In this document: in pieces, positions 17,295 through 25,771 of the stretch | Layout of the letters: every line of letters starts with the position of its first letter | How positions within the stretch are numbered: the stretch's first letter is position 1 | Assembly: GCF_037971845.1 (NCBI RefSeq) | Contig: NZ_CP150227.1 | Location: 2,728,001 to 2,792,000, forward strand | Length of the DNA: 64,000 nucleotides | Direction of reading: 5' to 3' | Source: Paenibacillus sp. FSL R5-0766 | GTDB taxonomy: Bacteria > Bacillota > Bacilli > Paenibacillales > Paenibacillaceae | Notes under the pieces: generated by a model | The model's database searches: none | What the model was told of the DNA's origin: nothing | The model's input: only the letters and a program-made list of their open reading frames with translations | Program-made: the position numbers and the translations under genes

Positions 17295-18047
17295 ATGCGC
17301 AGATGTGTCATTAGTGATATTCATGGCTGTTACGATGAATTTAATGCACTGCTTAAGCTTGCAGATTATAATCCGCAGCAGGATGAATTAATTTTACTCG
17401 GTGATTATGTGGATCGTGGTCCAAGCAGCAAACAGGTCATTGAACAGATTATGCAGCTTCAGCAACGGCACCATATTATGGTGATCAAAGGCAATCACGA
17501 TGCCATGATGGTCAAGGCGCTTACCCAGGATGTTGAGCAATATGATCAACACTGGATTCGTAATGGCGGATTACAAACGATGGCAAGTTATCTGGACCTG
17601 GAGCTTACTTTTGATGAGCAACAGATAGATTGGGAAGCTTATGCTGAAGCTAAAAAGTGGATACGTACACACTATGAACACCATCTACGCTTTCTGGAAC
17701 AGCTTCCGCTGGTGTACGAAATTCCGGGTTATATTTTTGTGCATGCCGGGATCAACCCGGATATCGAGGATTGGAGAAGCCAGTCCGAGCGGGACTTCAT
17801 CTGGATTCGTGAATCATTTTATTCCAGACCAACGACGATTAGAGAGACGGTCGTATTTGGACACACCCCCGTGAAGCATTTGCATGATGAGACAGGCATT
17901 TGGTTTGACCCGAGCGGAGACAAAATTGGCATTGATGGTGGTTGTGCCTACGGAGCACAATTGAACCTGCTGGAGATTAGCGAGGACGGCAGTCTACAGA
18001 CCTTTTTTGTACGGCAAGGGCAGAGCGCGGAAGAGCCTGAGATTTAA
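17295..18047 (+). CDS. Metallophosphoesterase (PPP-type serine/threonine phosphatase family)
   Basis: PPP-family motifs in order: SDIHGCYDEF (DxH), LGDYVDRGPSS (GDxxDRG), IKGNHDAM (GNHD), then VFVHAGINP and VFGHTPVKH. All metal ligands are present. Length (250) fits small bacterial protein phosphatases and diadenosine tetraphosphatase-like enzymes; the true substrate is not determined by sequence. GAGAGGAGAG is the ribosome site. Confidence 0.9.
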   Translation: MRRCVISDIHGCYDEFNALLKLADYNPQQDELILLGDYVDRGPSSKQVIEQIMQLQQRHHIMVIKGNHDAMMVKALTQDVEQYDQHWIRNGGLQTMASYLDLELTFDEQQIDWEAYAEAKKWIRTHYEHHLRFLEQLPLVYEIPGYIFVHAGINPDIEDWRSQSERDFIWIRESFYSRPTTIRETVVFGHTPVKHLHDETGIWFDPSGDKIGIDGGCAYGAQLNLLEISEDGSLQTFFVRQGQSAEEPEI

Positions 18048-18074
18048 TATTTTCGTTGCGTATCAGAGTTTTGT

Positions 18075-18275
18075 ATGCTAATTTATAAGGTTGTACGATG
18101 GAATAAACAGGATACATATCATATCGACTTGAGGGGAATGACCAAGTTTGGCTACTCTGTGAATTAGAAGTACAGAGCGGATATTATTTTTCAAAATGGC
18201 TTGCCTGAGAATGATTTGCAATTAATTCGCTGTAAAGGGATTGGAATTAAGCCTTATAAGCGCTATAATCAGTAA
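18075..18275 (+). pseudogene. Possible small gene with an in-frame amber codon
   Basis: A 67-codon frame from ATG 18075 is open except for one TAG at 18165-18167. Its translation (MLIYKVVRWNKQDTYHIDL to GIGIKPYKRYNQ) looks protein-like, but there is no good ribosome site and I recognise no family. It could be a dead small gene or chance. Confidence 0.2.
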
Positions 18276-18304
18276 GGGTATGATTAAATATGACATTTAT
18301 TTTC

Positions 18305-18535
18305 TATATAAGTTCAACTAAACTTTTTACACGAGAACGGAGAGGACAGAAAAAAGCTGGAGAAGCGGAGCGTTCGCCTAAAAGCTTTCTGAAAGAAAGC
18401 TGCATCGGAAGCGTATGCTTATCACCGGATTTTCCCTTTAAAAAGGGAATCAAAAAATCTGGGGATAACAGCGATCGGAAGGTTATTCTGTCATCGGAGT
18501 GGCAAGTGTAAACATTCTTTGGTTAAACTTATATA
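18305..18535 (+). repeat. Palindromic MITE-like repeat, copy A (upstream of ppaC)
   Basis: A 231-bp unit bounded by inverted ends (TATATAAGTT...TTTACAC and GTGTAAACATTC...CTTATATA). Inside are GGAGAGGACAGAA on the left and its near complement TTCTGTCATCGGAG on the right, plus inner stems (AAAGCTTTCTGAAAGAAAGCT, CCCTTTAAAAAGGG). The same unit recurs at 31919 and 36432. It ends 27 bases before the start codon of ppaC. Confidence 0.85.
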
Positions 18536-18562
18536 AATCAGAATTGACGGAGGGCTATGAAT

Positions 18563-19495
18563 ATGGAAAAAGCGTTAATCTTCGGTCACAAAAATCCCGA
18601 CACGGATACGATCTGTTCGGCAATTGCCTATGCGGATCTCAAAACAAAATTGGGTCAGGACGTTGAAGCTGTTCGTCTCGGCGAAGTCAATGGTGAAACC
18701 CAGTTTGCACTGGATCAATTCAAAATTGCAGCACCACGTCTGATTAAAACAGCTGCAAATGAAGTGAACAAGGTTATTCTGGTTGACCACAACGAGCGTC
18801 AGCAAAGTGTAAGCGATATTGAGGAAGTGACTGTTGTTGAAGTTATCGACCATCACCGTATTGCTAACTTTGAGACAAGCGGACCTCTGTATTTCCGTGC
18901 AGAGCCTGTAGGTTGTACCGCAACCATTTTGAATAAAATGTACAAAGAAAATGGCATCGAAGTGAGTGCACCGATTGCTGGCCTGATGTTGTCTGCAATT
19001 ATCTCCGACTCCCTGTTGTTCAAATCCCCGACTTGCACAGAGCAGGACGTAGCCGCTGCACGTGAACTGGCTGCCATTGCTGGTGTAGATGCAGACACTT
19101 ATGGTCTGGACATGCTGAAAGCCGGCGCGGATCTGAGCCAAAAAACAATTGCTGAACTGATTTCCCTGGATGCCAAAGAATTTGTAATGGGTCAATCCAA
19201 AGTGGAAATTGCACAGGTTAATGCCGTTGACGTGAATGATGTTCTCGTGAAGCAACCTGAGCTTGAAGCAGCTATTGAAGCGATCATTTCCAGCAAAGGT
19301 CTCGATCTGTTTGTATTTGTCGTAACAGACATTCTGAACAACGATTCCGTAGCTCTGGCATATGGTACATCCACTAAAGCAGTGGAGAAAGCCTACAACG
19401 TGACGCTGTCTGATAGCAGAGCTATCTTGAAAGGCGTAGTATCACGCAAATCACAAATTGTACCGGTCCTGACGGAAGCATTCAACACGCTGTAA
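18563..19495 (+). CDS. ppaC: Manganese-dependent inorganic pyrophosphatase (family II)
   Basis: DHH-superfamily enzyme hydrolysing pyrophosphate to two phosphates, pulling biosynthetic reactions forward. Motifs: [14 protein letters not shown] (metal-binding His/Asp), ILVDHNE, and [10 protein letters not shown] (DHH), with a C-terminal DHHA2 domain ending [10 protein letters not shown]. The 310-residue length is standard. ATG 18563 is preferred over 18557 because GGAGGG at 18549-18554 gives an 8-base spacing. The MITE-like repeat lies in its leader, so the repeat may form part of the 5' UTR. Confidence 0.95.
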   Translation: MEKALIFGHKNPDTDTICSAIAYADLKTKLGQDVEAVRLGEVNGETQFALDQFKIAAPRLIKTAANEVNKVILVDHNERQQSVSDIEEVTVVEVIDHHRIANFETSGPLYFRAEPVGCTATILNKMYKENGIEVSAPIAGLMLSAIISDSLLFKSPTCTEQDVAAARELAAIAGVDADTYGLDMLKAGADLSQKTIAELISLDAKEFVMGQSKVEIAQVNAVDVNDVLVKQPELEAAIEAIISSKGLDLFVFVVTDILNNDSVALAYGTSTKAVEKAYNVTLSDSRAILKGVVSRKSQIVPVLTEAFNTL

Positions 19496-19556
19496 CTCAA
19501 ACCGATTGGCGTATTTGTACGCTGATATGTATTACAAATAGTAGCAACACCATCCT

Positions 19557-19595
19557 AGCCTGCTCTGATCCGTAAATGGTCAGGACAGGCTTTTG
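19557..19595 (+). terminator. Rho-independent terminator after ppaC
   Basis: AGCCTG.TCTGA pairs imperfectly with TCAGGACAGGCT, followed by TTTT. Confidence 0.75.
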
Positions 19596-19615
19596 ATGTA
19601 GAGGAGGAAGAAATC

Positions 19616-20107
19616 ATGATCAAAAATGAAAAGATCAAAGCAGCTGAAGTGCAGTTGACCGGCCTGAATGGTGAAGATCTGGGTGTGATGTCCACGCAGG
19701 AAGCACTTCTACTTGCGAAGCAGCATAAAGTGGATCTGGTGTGCTTGTCCTTGATGACGAGTCCGCCACCGTGCAAGCTGATTGGAGCTGGAGCGGCCAA
19801 AGCGGAAGCGCAGCAGGCGAAGAAAAAAGCGAGTAAATCCCCCGATAAACGTAAAGTAAAGGAAATTCGCTTGAACCTTGCAATGGAAGATCATGACCGG
19901 GATACGAAGCAATCTCAAGCGGAGCGCATTCTGAAGAAGGGTGATTCGGTAAAACTCGTCATCCAGGTGCATGGAGCCAAAGAAGGAGTTGCAGGTAAGG
20001 AGTGGGCTGAGCAACTGAGCAAATCGCTGGCTGAATTCGGTAGCAAAACGACAGGTGTTCAGGTAAGTGGTAAACAGGTTGTTGTGCAACTGGACCCGAA
20101 TACGTAA
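19616..20107 (+). CDS. Translation initiation factor IF-3 paralogue, stand-alone
   Basis: A 163-residue two-domain IF-3-like protein: N-domain MIKNEKIKAAEVQLTGLNGE ... STQEALLLAKQHKVDLVCL ... PPPCKLI, a Lys/Ala-rich linker, and C-domain VKEIRLN ... EDHDRDTKQSQAERILKKGD ... VQVSGKQVVVQL. Compared with canonical IF-3, the YGKF motif after PPVCKI is replaced by GAGAAKAE, and the C-domain is diverged. It is not followed by rpmI-rplT, where genuine infC sits, so I regard it as a paralogue. It might compete with IF-3 on the 30S subunit or act in stress (inference). GAGGAGG ribosome site. Confidence 0.8.
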   Translation: MIKNEKIKAAEVQLTGLNGEDLGVMSTQEALLLAKQHKVDLVCLSLMTSPPPCKLIGAGAAKAEAQQAKKKASKSPDKRKVKEIRLNLAMEDHDRDTKQSQAERILKKGDSVKLVIQVHGAKEGVAGKEWAEQLSKSLAEFGSKTTGVQVSGKQVVVQLDPNT

Positions 20108-20180
20108 ACTGCATGGAGCGATCCTTGATGTAGCACAAAGGTAACGCGAATGACGATATAGTATTTATTTTTTTGATGTA

Positions 20181-20232
20181 AAAAAAGCCCAATAAGGTGG
20201 CAGGTTAACTGCTGCTGTATTGGGCTTGTTTG
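20181..20232. terminator. Bidirectional terminator between IF-3 paralogue and tgl
   Basis: AGCCCAATA at 20186-20194 pairs with TATTGGGCT at 20218-20226, flanked by A's on the left and T-rich sequence on the right. It serves the two convergent genes. Confidence 0.8.
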
Positions 20233-20246
20233 TCATCATTAGTAGT

Positions 20247-21071
20247 TCAGCTGCGTAAATAACGGCTGCCACCAAGTCGTACATATAACTGTCCGGGTAA
20301 TACAGGCGTAGAGCCAGCGGCAATATTATTCTGGCTGTTTTTGGCGAATCGGGATAAATAAAAGAAGTCCGGATAGATCACCATATCCATTAAGTAGGCG
20401 GAGACCCGGCTACCTGGAACGCGGAACTGATTCAGGGTTCGTATAATCTCTTCGCCACTTGCAATACCAATGCCATGACCATAATACAAGTTCTCGCGCA
20501 ACATGAACGTATTCTCTCCCTGCCACTCGGGGGTTTCCGGAGAAACATCCGGATTTTTGAAATACAGCACATCTCCTGGCAGGGCGGTTTCACTACCGTT
20601 TTTTTCAGTTAATCGCAGGTCACTGTCATAATGCCAGTCAAAGAGCAACAGATTTCGAAACAGGGAATTAAAGGCGTCTTCGCGAATGCTCCCCAGCACG
20701 CCACCATACAGCACAATAACGGTAGCTGTTGCACATTCAAAGGCATATAACTGTCCATTCCTCCAGATATCCCGGATACCGTCGGCGGGGGACACGTTTG
20801 ATCTTAGTTCGAACCCACCTTCCGCATTACGATTCCAGTAGGCAGGGTTACATCTGGATTTTTCAAAGGATGCAAAACTCACACCACTTCGATCCAATCC
20901 CTTCGCTGCATCCACGAGAGAGCCCCTCAGGTCCCACTCAAAACGAAGATGATCCATGGATTGGTACACATACCTTGTAGGACGATTCTGTAGTTGCTGT
21001 AACCAATACCATTCAAAATCAGACCATTCCGAGCGGTTCAGCTGGGCGGGTTGATTAGCAACAATGATCAT
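20247..21071 (-). CDS. tgl: Protein-glutamine gamma-glutamyltransferase (spore coat transglutaminase)
   Basis: Colinear with B. subtilis Tgl over the full length (274 against 245 residues). The catalytic cysteine lies in QLYAFECATATVIV (Cys113), preceded by the conserved SPADGIRDI; LFDWHYD, PGDVLYFKNP and the GHGIG histidine region also match. Tgl crosslinks coat proteins such as GerQ late in sporulation. GGAGG lies 9 bases before ATG. Expected to be under mother-cell sigma control; I could not define the promoter. The C-terminal tail (NIAAGSTPVLPGQLYVRLGG) is longer than in B. subtilis. Confidence 0.93.
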   Translation of the reverse strand: MIIVANQPAQLNRSEWSDFEWYWLQQLQNRPTRYVYQSMDHLRFEWDLRGSLVDAAKGLDRSGVSFASFEKSRCNPAYWNRNAEGGFELRSNVSPADGIRDIWRNGQLYAFECATATVIVLYGGVLGSIREDAFNSLFRNLLLFDWHYDSDLRLTEKNGSETALPGDVLYFKNPDVSPETPEWQGENTFMLRENLYYGHGIGIASGEEIIRTLNQFRVPGSRVSAYLMDMVIYPDFFYLSRFAKNSQNNIAAGSTPVLPGQLYVRLGGSRYLRS

Positions 21072-21281
21072 GATCCATAACCTCCGTTCCTATTCGAATA
21101 TTCAACATTGTATAATCGGGAGAGCACGGGTATTGTGTAGTATATGTCGATTCATGCAGCAATTTTGTCCGATCTCGTTTATCAATCATGGCATTTGGGG
21201 TAGTACTCTATAGATGAAGTTATGTTCAGGTCGATCTATTCATACGGAATACATTCAGATTCTCATAAAGGAGGACATGTA

Positions 21282-24029
21282 ATGTCGAAATCCATTACAG
21301 AGAGCCGATATCTGTTCGAACAATTGTATACGCACGCACCAATCGGCATTGCTGTCGCATCTCATGTAAATGGACGGTGGTTGCAGCTTAATCCTGCATT
21401 TTGCGAGATGCTTGCATACAGTGAAGATGAACTGATCGATACTTCGGTCATACATATGATCTACGAAGAAGATCTGCATATGGAGGAATTCCGCAGCAAG
21501 TTCTGGGAAATGACCCATGAAACAAGTCCGATGTACGAGACGGAGGTTCGTCTGAAACGAAAGGACGGTTCGTTATTATGGGCAACCATTAGAGCTTGTA
21601 TTGTTAGGGATGAAACGAATGGTGAGCCCTTGTATTTGCTGGTACAAGCTGCTGATATTACGAAACAAAAAGATGCAGAGGAAATCCTCATTGTGCAACG
21701 TAAACAATTGGAAGAGAGCAGTCGCATCTCTCGGCTGCTGGCGGAGTCTTCACTAGACCTGATTGCAATACATGATGTCGATTCAAGTCGTACATTTAAA
21801 TATGTATCAAATGCATGTAAAAGCATGTTGGGCTATGAGTTGGAAGAAGTCATAGGTAAGCCGGGAACATTTGTTATCTATCCGGAGGATGTGCCTTTGG
21901 TTGAAGCGTACGTAGAAGAGCAGAGAAAGGGTCTGGCTCCCAAACGGCTCAATTATCGACTGTTACATAAGGATGGATCTACGGTATGGGCAGATACGAT
22001 TACGCACTATGTATATGACGATTCAGGTGAATTAATGGAGATGGTCGCCGTAACCCGGGATATCACAGCCAGCCAGCAACAACAGTTAAGCATGCAGGAG
22101 TACAGATCGTTATTTGACTGTAATCCCCTAGGTGTGGCTTCTCTTGATCTGGAAGGCAATCTGCTGAAAGCCAATATGGGTCAGGAACAGTTGACAGGAC
22201 ACACCAAGGAGGAGCTGCTGAGTCGGCCTTTTGATCACCTCATTGATCCTGTGGATCTGGAGAAGACTCGATATCATTTTGAGGAAACGGTGAAGGGCAA
22301 TGCACAGAGTTACGAGATAGGCTTAATTCACAAAAATGGGCAGAGAATTGAAACAAATGTGATTAATGTTCCTATTATACTTAAGGACAAAGTTGTTGGG
22401 GTCTACGGGATTACGAGTGACATTACTGAGTCCAAACGTTACGTCGAGGAAATCGAGAATCTTAGTTATGAACGGGCATTGATTTTGAATGGCATGTCTG
22501 AGGGGGTTATTGGACTGGACCTGGAAGGGAATCTGAACTTTGCCAATCCGGCCGCTGCGGAGATCATGAACTTCTGTCCAAGTGAATTGAATGGCAAACC
22601 ATTAGAGCAGATGATGATCCAAATGCAGAGCGATGGCATCCCCTACCCATCCAAGGATACACCTATTCTACAGGCAGTTCGTGAGGGACGAGGTCTGCCG
22701 CGTACCGAATCGGTATTCTGGAGACAGGATGGGTCCAGTTTCCTGGCGGAGTTCCAATTGAAGCCGATTATGGATCAGGGTAGAACCCGCGGAGCAGTGT
22801 TGGTCTTCCGTGATATGACATCTGTTAAGGACATCATACGTGCCAAGGAAGCAGCAGAGCATGCAGACCGAGCCAAGTCCGAGTTTCTCGCCATCATGAG
22901 TCATGAGCTTCGTACGCCATTAAACGGCATCATGGGCATGGCCCATCTGTTAATGGAAACCGAACTGGATGATGAACAGAAAGGTTTTGCGGAAATCATG
23001 ATTGATAGCGGCGAATCCCTTTTGTACATTTTGAACGAAATTTTGGATTTCAGCAAAATCGAAGCAGGCAAAATGGACCTTGAGCGCGCACCTGTAGATA
23101 TTAAGGCGATGCTTGGCGGAGTGATCGAGCTGTTTGCACTGAAGGCATCAGAGAAAAATATTGAACTCTATTGTGAAGTGTCGGATCACATTCCTGAACG
23201 CATTCGAGGGGATGAGACACGAATCCGGCAGATTTTGATTAATCTGGTGGGTAATGCCGTTAAATTCACAGAGCAGGGCCGCATTAAGGTGAGCGTAGGT
23301 GCTGATTTCTCAGATGAGCATGGTCAGGATAACCTGATGTTGACCTTTAAGGTGAGAGATACGGGGATCGGCATTCCAATAGAAAAGCAACATCAGTTGT
23401 TCCAATCCTTCTCACAGCTTGATCCAGCCATCAATCGTAAGTTTGGCGGGACAGGTCTGGGCCTTGCGATCAGCAAAAAACTGGTTGAGTTAATGGGCGG
23501 AGCGATTGGCGTACAGAGTGAGATCGGTGAGGGGGCAGAATTCCAGTTCACCCTCGTAGTGGAGCGGTGGTTAGAGGAAAGTAATGACCCGATTGAAATC
23601 ACCGCAAATGATGAACTGCAATTGGATCGAGCGAGTCTTGCCCATGACATCAAAATTTTGATTGCTGAGGATCAAGCGGTCAACAGTCATCTGTTGGAGG
23701 AGATGCTGCGCAAGTTTGGCGGAGTATGTGATATCGTTGAGAATGGTGCACAGGCCGTCGATTCATTGAACAAGATTCAATATGACCTGGTGTTTATGGA
23801 TATTCAAATGCCGGTTATGGATGGGATTGAAGCGACCTGCCACATCAGACAGAGCCACCCCGAAATACCGGTTATTGCAGCGATTACAGCTTTTGCAGGC
23901 GCCGGTGACCGTGAGAAGTGTCTGAAATGCGGGATGCAGGACTTTATCAGCAAACCGTTTCATTCCACGGAGATTAGCCGCGTACTGAATACATGGGTTC
24001 CATATATTCGTTCTCAAAGGATAACATAA
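21282..24029 (+). CDS. Hybrid sensor histidine kinase with four PAS domains and receiver
   Basis: A cytoplasmic protein of 915 residues with no membrane helices. Domain order: PAS1 (about 1-125), PAS2 (145-265), PAS3 (275-395), PAS4 (405-520), a DHp helix with His541 in IMSHELRTPLNGIMGM, an ATP-binding domain with N-box NLVGNAVKFTEQG, DTGIGIP and GGTGLGLAIS, and a C-terminal receiver with Asp840 in VFMDIQMPVMDG. All catalytic motifs look intact. No response regulator or output gene adjoins it, so signalling partners are elsewhere. ATG 21282 has AAAGGAGGACATGTA in front and is preferred over an upstream in-frame start. Confidence 0.92.
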   Translation: MSKSITESRYLFEQLYTHAPIGIAVASHVNGRWLQLNPAFCEMLAYSEDELIDTSVIHMIYEEDLHMEEFRSKFWEMTHETSPMYETEVRLKRKDGSLLWATIRACIVRDETNGEPLYLLVQAADITKQKDAEEILIVQRKQLEESSRISRLLAESSLDLIAIHDVDSSRTFKYVSNACKSMLGYELEEVIGKPGTFVIYPEDVPLVEAYVEEQRKGLAPKRLNYRLLHKDGSTVWADTITHYVYDDSGELMEMVAVTRDITASQQQQLSMQEYRSLFDCNPLGVASLDLEGNLLKANMGQEQLTGHTKEELLSRPFDHLIDPVDLEKTRYHFEETVKGNAQSYEIGLIHKNGQRIETNVINVPIILKDKVVGVYGITSDITESKRYVEEIENLSYERALILNGMSEGVIGLDLEGNLNFANPAAAEIMNFCPSELNGKPLEQMMIQMQSDGIPYPSKDTPILQAVREGRGLPRTESVFWRQDGSSFLAEFQLKPIMDQGRTRGAVLVFRDMTSVKDIIRAKEAAEHADRAKSEFLAIMSHELRTPLNGIMGMAHLLMETELDDEQKGFAEIMIDSGESLLYILNEILDFSKIEAGKMDLERAPVDIKAMLGGVIELFALKASEKNIELYCEVSDHIPERIRGDETRIRQILINLVGNAVKFTEQGRIKVSVGADFSDEHGQDNLMLTFKVRDTGIGIPIEKQHQLFQSFSQLDPAINRKFGGTGLGLAISKKLVELMGGAIGVQSEIGEGAEFQFTLVVERWLEESNDPIEITANDELQLDRASLAHDIKILIAEDQAVNSHLLEEMLRKFGGVCDIVENGAQAVDSLNKIQYDLVFMDIQMPVMDGIEATCHIRQSHPEIPVIAAITAFAGAGDREKCLKCGMQDFISKPFHSTEISRVLNTWVPYIRSQRIT

Positions 24030-24034
24030 CAGAA

Positions 24035-24076
24035 AAATAACCTGTGCCTTGAAATTCAAGGTACAGGTTATTCTGT
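24035..24076. terminator. Bidirectional terminator
   Basis: AATAACCTGTgCCTTG pairs with CAAGGtACAGGTTATT around AAATT, shared by the convergent kinase and KhtT-like genes. Confidence 0.85.
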
Positions 24077-24079
24077 CAT

Positions 24080-24292
24080 TTACGACCAGCCTCCGATTAA
24101 CCCGGAGAGGGTTACGCATTCGTCATCTTCCAAATCTGCAATCAGAGTGAGTTCTTCGTTGTCTTGTGGATCAACGGAGAACAATTCACGGCGTCCGTCC
24201 TCATGCACAATAATGACTAACTGATGGCCGCCCTTTGTATCAAACTGGTACTTAACTCCGATACCAGGTAGTGGGCATTCGCGGATATTCAT
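24080..24292 (-). CDS. KhtT-like N-terminal domain protein (no RCK_C domain)
   Basis: A 70-residue protein matching the N-terminal domain of KhtT, the regulatory subunit of the KhtTU K+/H+ antiporter (MNIRECPLPGIGVKYQFDT, IIVHEDGRRELF, LSGLIGG). The C-terminal RCK_C (TrkA-C) ligand-binding domain that makes KhtT about 165 residues is missing, and the stop is followed at once by a shared terminator, so nothing of it remains. No antiporter gene is adjacent. Start ATG 24292 follows AGAGGTGA by 9 bases. It may be a stand-alone regulator or a stable truncated form. Confidence 0.7.
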   Translation of the reverse strand: MNIRECPLPGIGVKYQFDTKGGHQLVIIVHEDGRRELFSVDPQDNEELTLIADLEDDECVTLSGLIGGWS

Positions 24293-24409
24293 GAAACTTG
24301 TCACCTCTTTAGCTTTGCTTAATAAAAAATTAACCGTTCATACAGTACGGATGTATTCTACTATCCATAACACCGTTTGGCAAGTCACAAATAAAATTGG
24401 TGTGAAGAA

Positions 24410-25165
24410 TTAATTTTTTCCGCGATGTGACCTTGCACTTTGGTGCTGTCTCGCCCGTCTGCGACGAACAAAAAACCAAATGAGCAGAGCAGTGATTATT
24501 AGTAGGCCAATGACTGCAATGATGATGATGTTCCGAATATTGGGAACCTGTACAGTCAGATCCAGTTTATTCATCTGGAGGGGTGAAACGTGCCAAATGA
24601 GCGTTTTTCCGCCATCCTCCACCTGATCTGCATTGGAATCGGCTGCCTTGATGGGCAAAGACAACTTGAAGTCAAAGTTAACATCTTTTAACAAGAGATT
24701 TTTTAGAAAGCTGGGTACCTTGTTAATCTGATTTTTGATCTCACCATCGGGCATGGACTCCATGAGGTCGGCTTCTGCTGTAATGTGCATTTTGGAAGTG
24801 AAGAAGCCGGGTGAAGTTGATTGTTCAACCTTGATCCCTTGTGGTAACTTGGACGTAGCAAAGCTGGTTTTATTGCTTTTTTCATAATGGGTGGTCGCTG
24901 TGAGCTGCTTCTGATCTCCCTGTTCCGAAACCTCTGCCTGGAAGTTATTTCGATTCAATGCATCTGCGATCAGAGGCATGAGATTGTCTTGTCCAATTTT
25001 TCCAAGAGCGGAGTTCTTTACGTTGAGATTGAGATCCAGATCCGTTGATCCATCCATATTCACCGTTAGATGGGCTTCTCCATCAGCACAGGCGGTTAAA
25101 ACAGATAACATAAGGGCTAATAAAACAGTAAGAAATAGCTGACGTAAGGGGATGCGAGTTGACAT
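24410..25165 (-). CDS. DUF3153/LppM-like membrane lipoprotein
   Basis: Signal peptide with lipobox (LSVLTAC) after MSTRIPLRQLF, an extracytoplasmic domain of about 190 residues beginning EAHLTVNMDGSTDLDLNLNV (LppM/DUF3153 type), then a C-terminal membrane helix (IRNIIIIAVIGLLIITALLI) and a basic tail RRRRARQHQSARSHRGKN. The protein is therefore anchored at both ends. Function is not known. I use ATG 25165; the frame extends further upstream but the signal peptide only makes sense from here. Confidence 0.75.
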   Translation of the reverse strand: MSTRIPLRQLFLTVLLALMLSVLTACADGEAHLTVNMDGSTDLDLNLNVKNSALGKIGQDNLMPLIADALNRNNFQAEVSEQGDQKQLTATTHYEKSNKTSFATSKLPQGIKVEQSTSPGFFTSKMHITAEADLMESMPDGEIKNQINKVPSFLKNLLLKDVNFDFKLSLPIKAADSNADQVEDGGKTLIWHVSPLQMNKLDLTVQVPNIRNIIIIAVIGLLIITALLIWFFVRRRRARQHQSARSHRGKN

Positions 25166-25414
25166 GTCTTTCAACCTTTCTGCGTAAAAATCCAAATTCC
25201 ATTTCATAGAAGTATAGTATACACCGTAAGCATGGCGGATGAAACTTTGCACCGTGCAGCGAGGTACGTATGATTTAGTGTGATCGGGGAAATAATCCAT
25301 TTATTAAAATTAAAGATTTCGTATTTTTGTCAATGTTCGGTCAATTCAAACGGCGCTTCACCGTGTACACTAGTAGTAGTGTGATGAATATACGGAAGCA
25401 GGGAGGTTACATTC

Positions 25415-25507
25415 ATGACATATATCATTATTATGGCCGTTATTATGGTCGTGGGCATGGTCGGAATGGGCTGGTTCTATCAGATTATGGATAAAGACCA
25501 AAGCTAG
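25415..25507 (+). CDS. 30-residue single-pass membrane peptide
   Basis: Short ORF translating to MTYIIIMAVIMVVGMVGMGW followed by FYQIMDKDQS. GGGAGG at 25401-25406 lies 8 bases before ATG, and a terminator-like hairpin follows at 25542. The first 22 residues form one Met-rich membrane helix with a short polar tail. Small membrane proteins of this form often bind larger membrane complexes, but no partner is visible. It stands alone between divergent and downstream genes. Confidence 0.6.
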   Translation: MTYIIIMAVIMVVGMVGMGWFYQIMDKDQS

Positions 25508-25541
25508 TATTGTTTAAATGTGAAAAGAAGAGAGACAACCT

Positions 25542-25580
25542 ATAAGCTGGCTTCGCTAACGCGAGGCGGGCTTATTTGTG
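25542..25580 (+). terminator. Probable terminator of the small membrane peptide gene
   Basis: ATAAGC..GC.TCG pairs with CGA.GC..GCTTAT, followed by TTTGTG, a weak T-tract. Confidence 0.5.
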
Positions 25581-25771
25581 TGGGGAAAATTTTTGAGACG
25601 CTGACCTTACATTAGCACGTAATATATGTAACCATTCATGTTGTACAATTTGACCGATGGACAAATATTTTTCGTAATTATGGGATTTTTTAGCTGCTCT
25701 TTTGTATAATAGGGGGTAGTTTAACTCGGGATACTCCCGAAATTCTGCCAAACAGGAAAGGGTGTACATAA

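Noticed and set aside
18290..18511. 73-codon frame in the repeat copy A
   Set aside because: It lies inside the palindromic repeat, and copies B and C do not preserve the frame.
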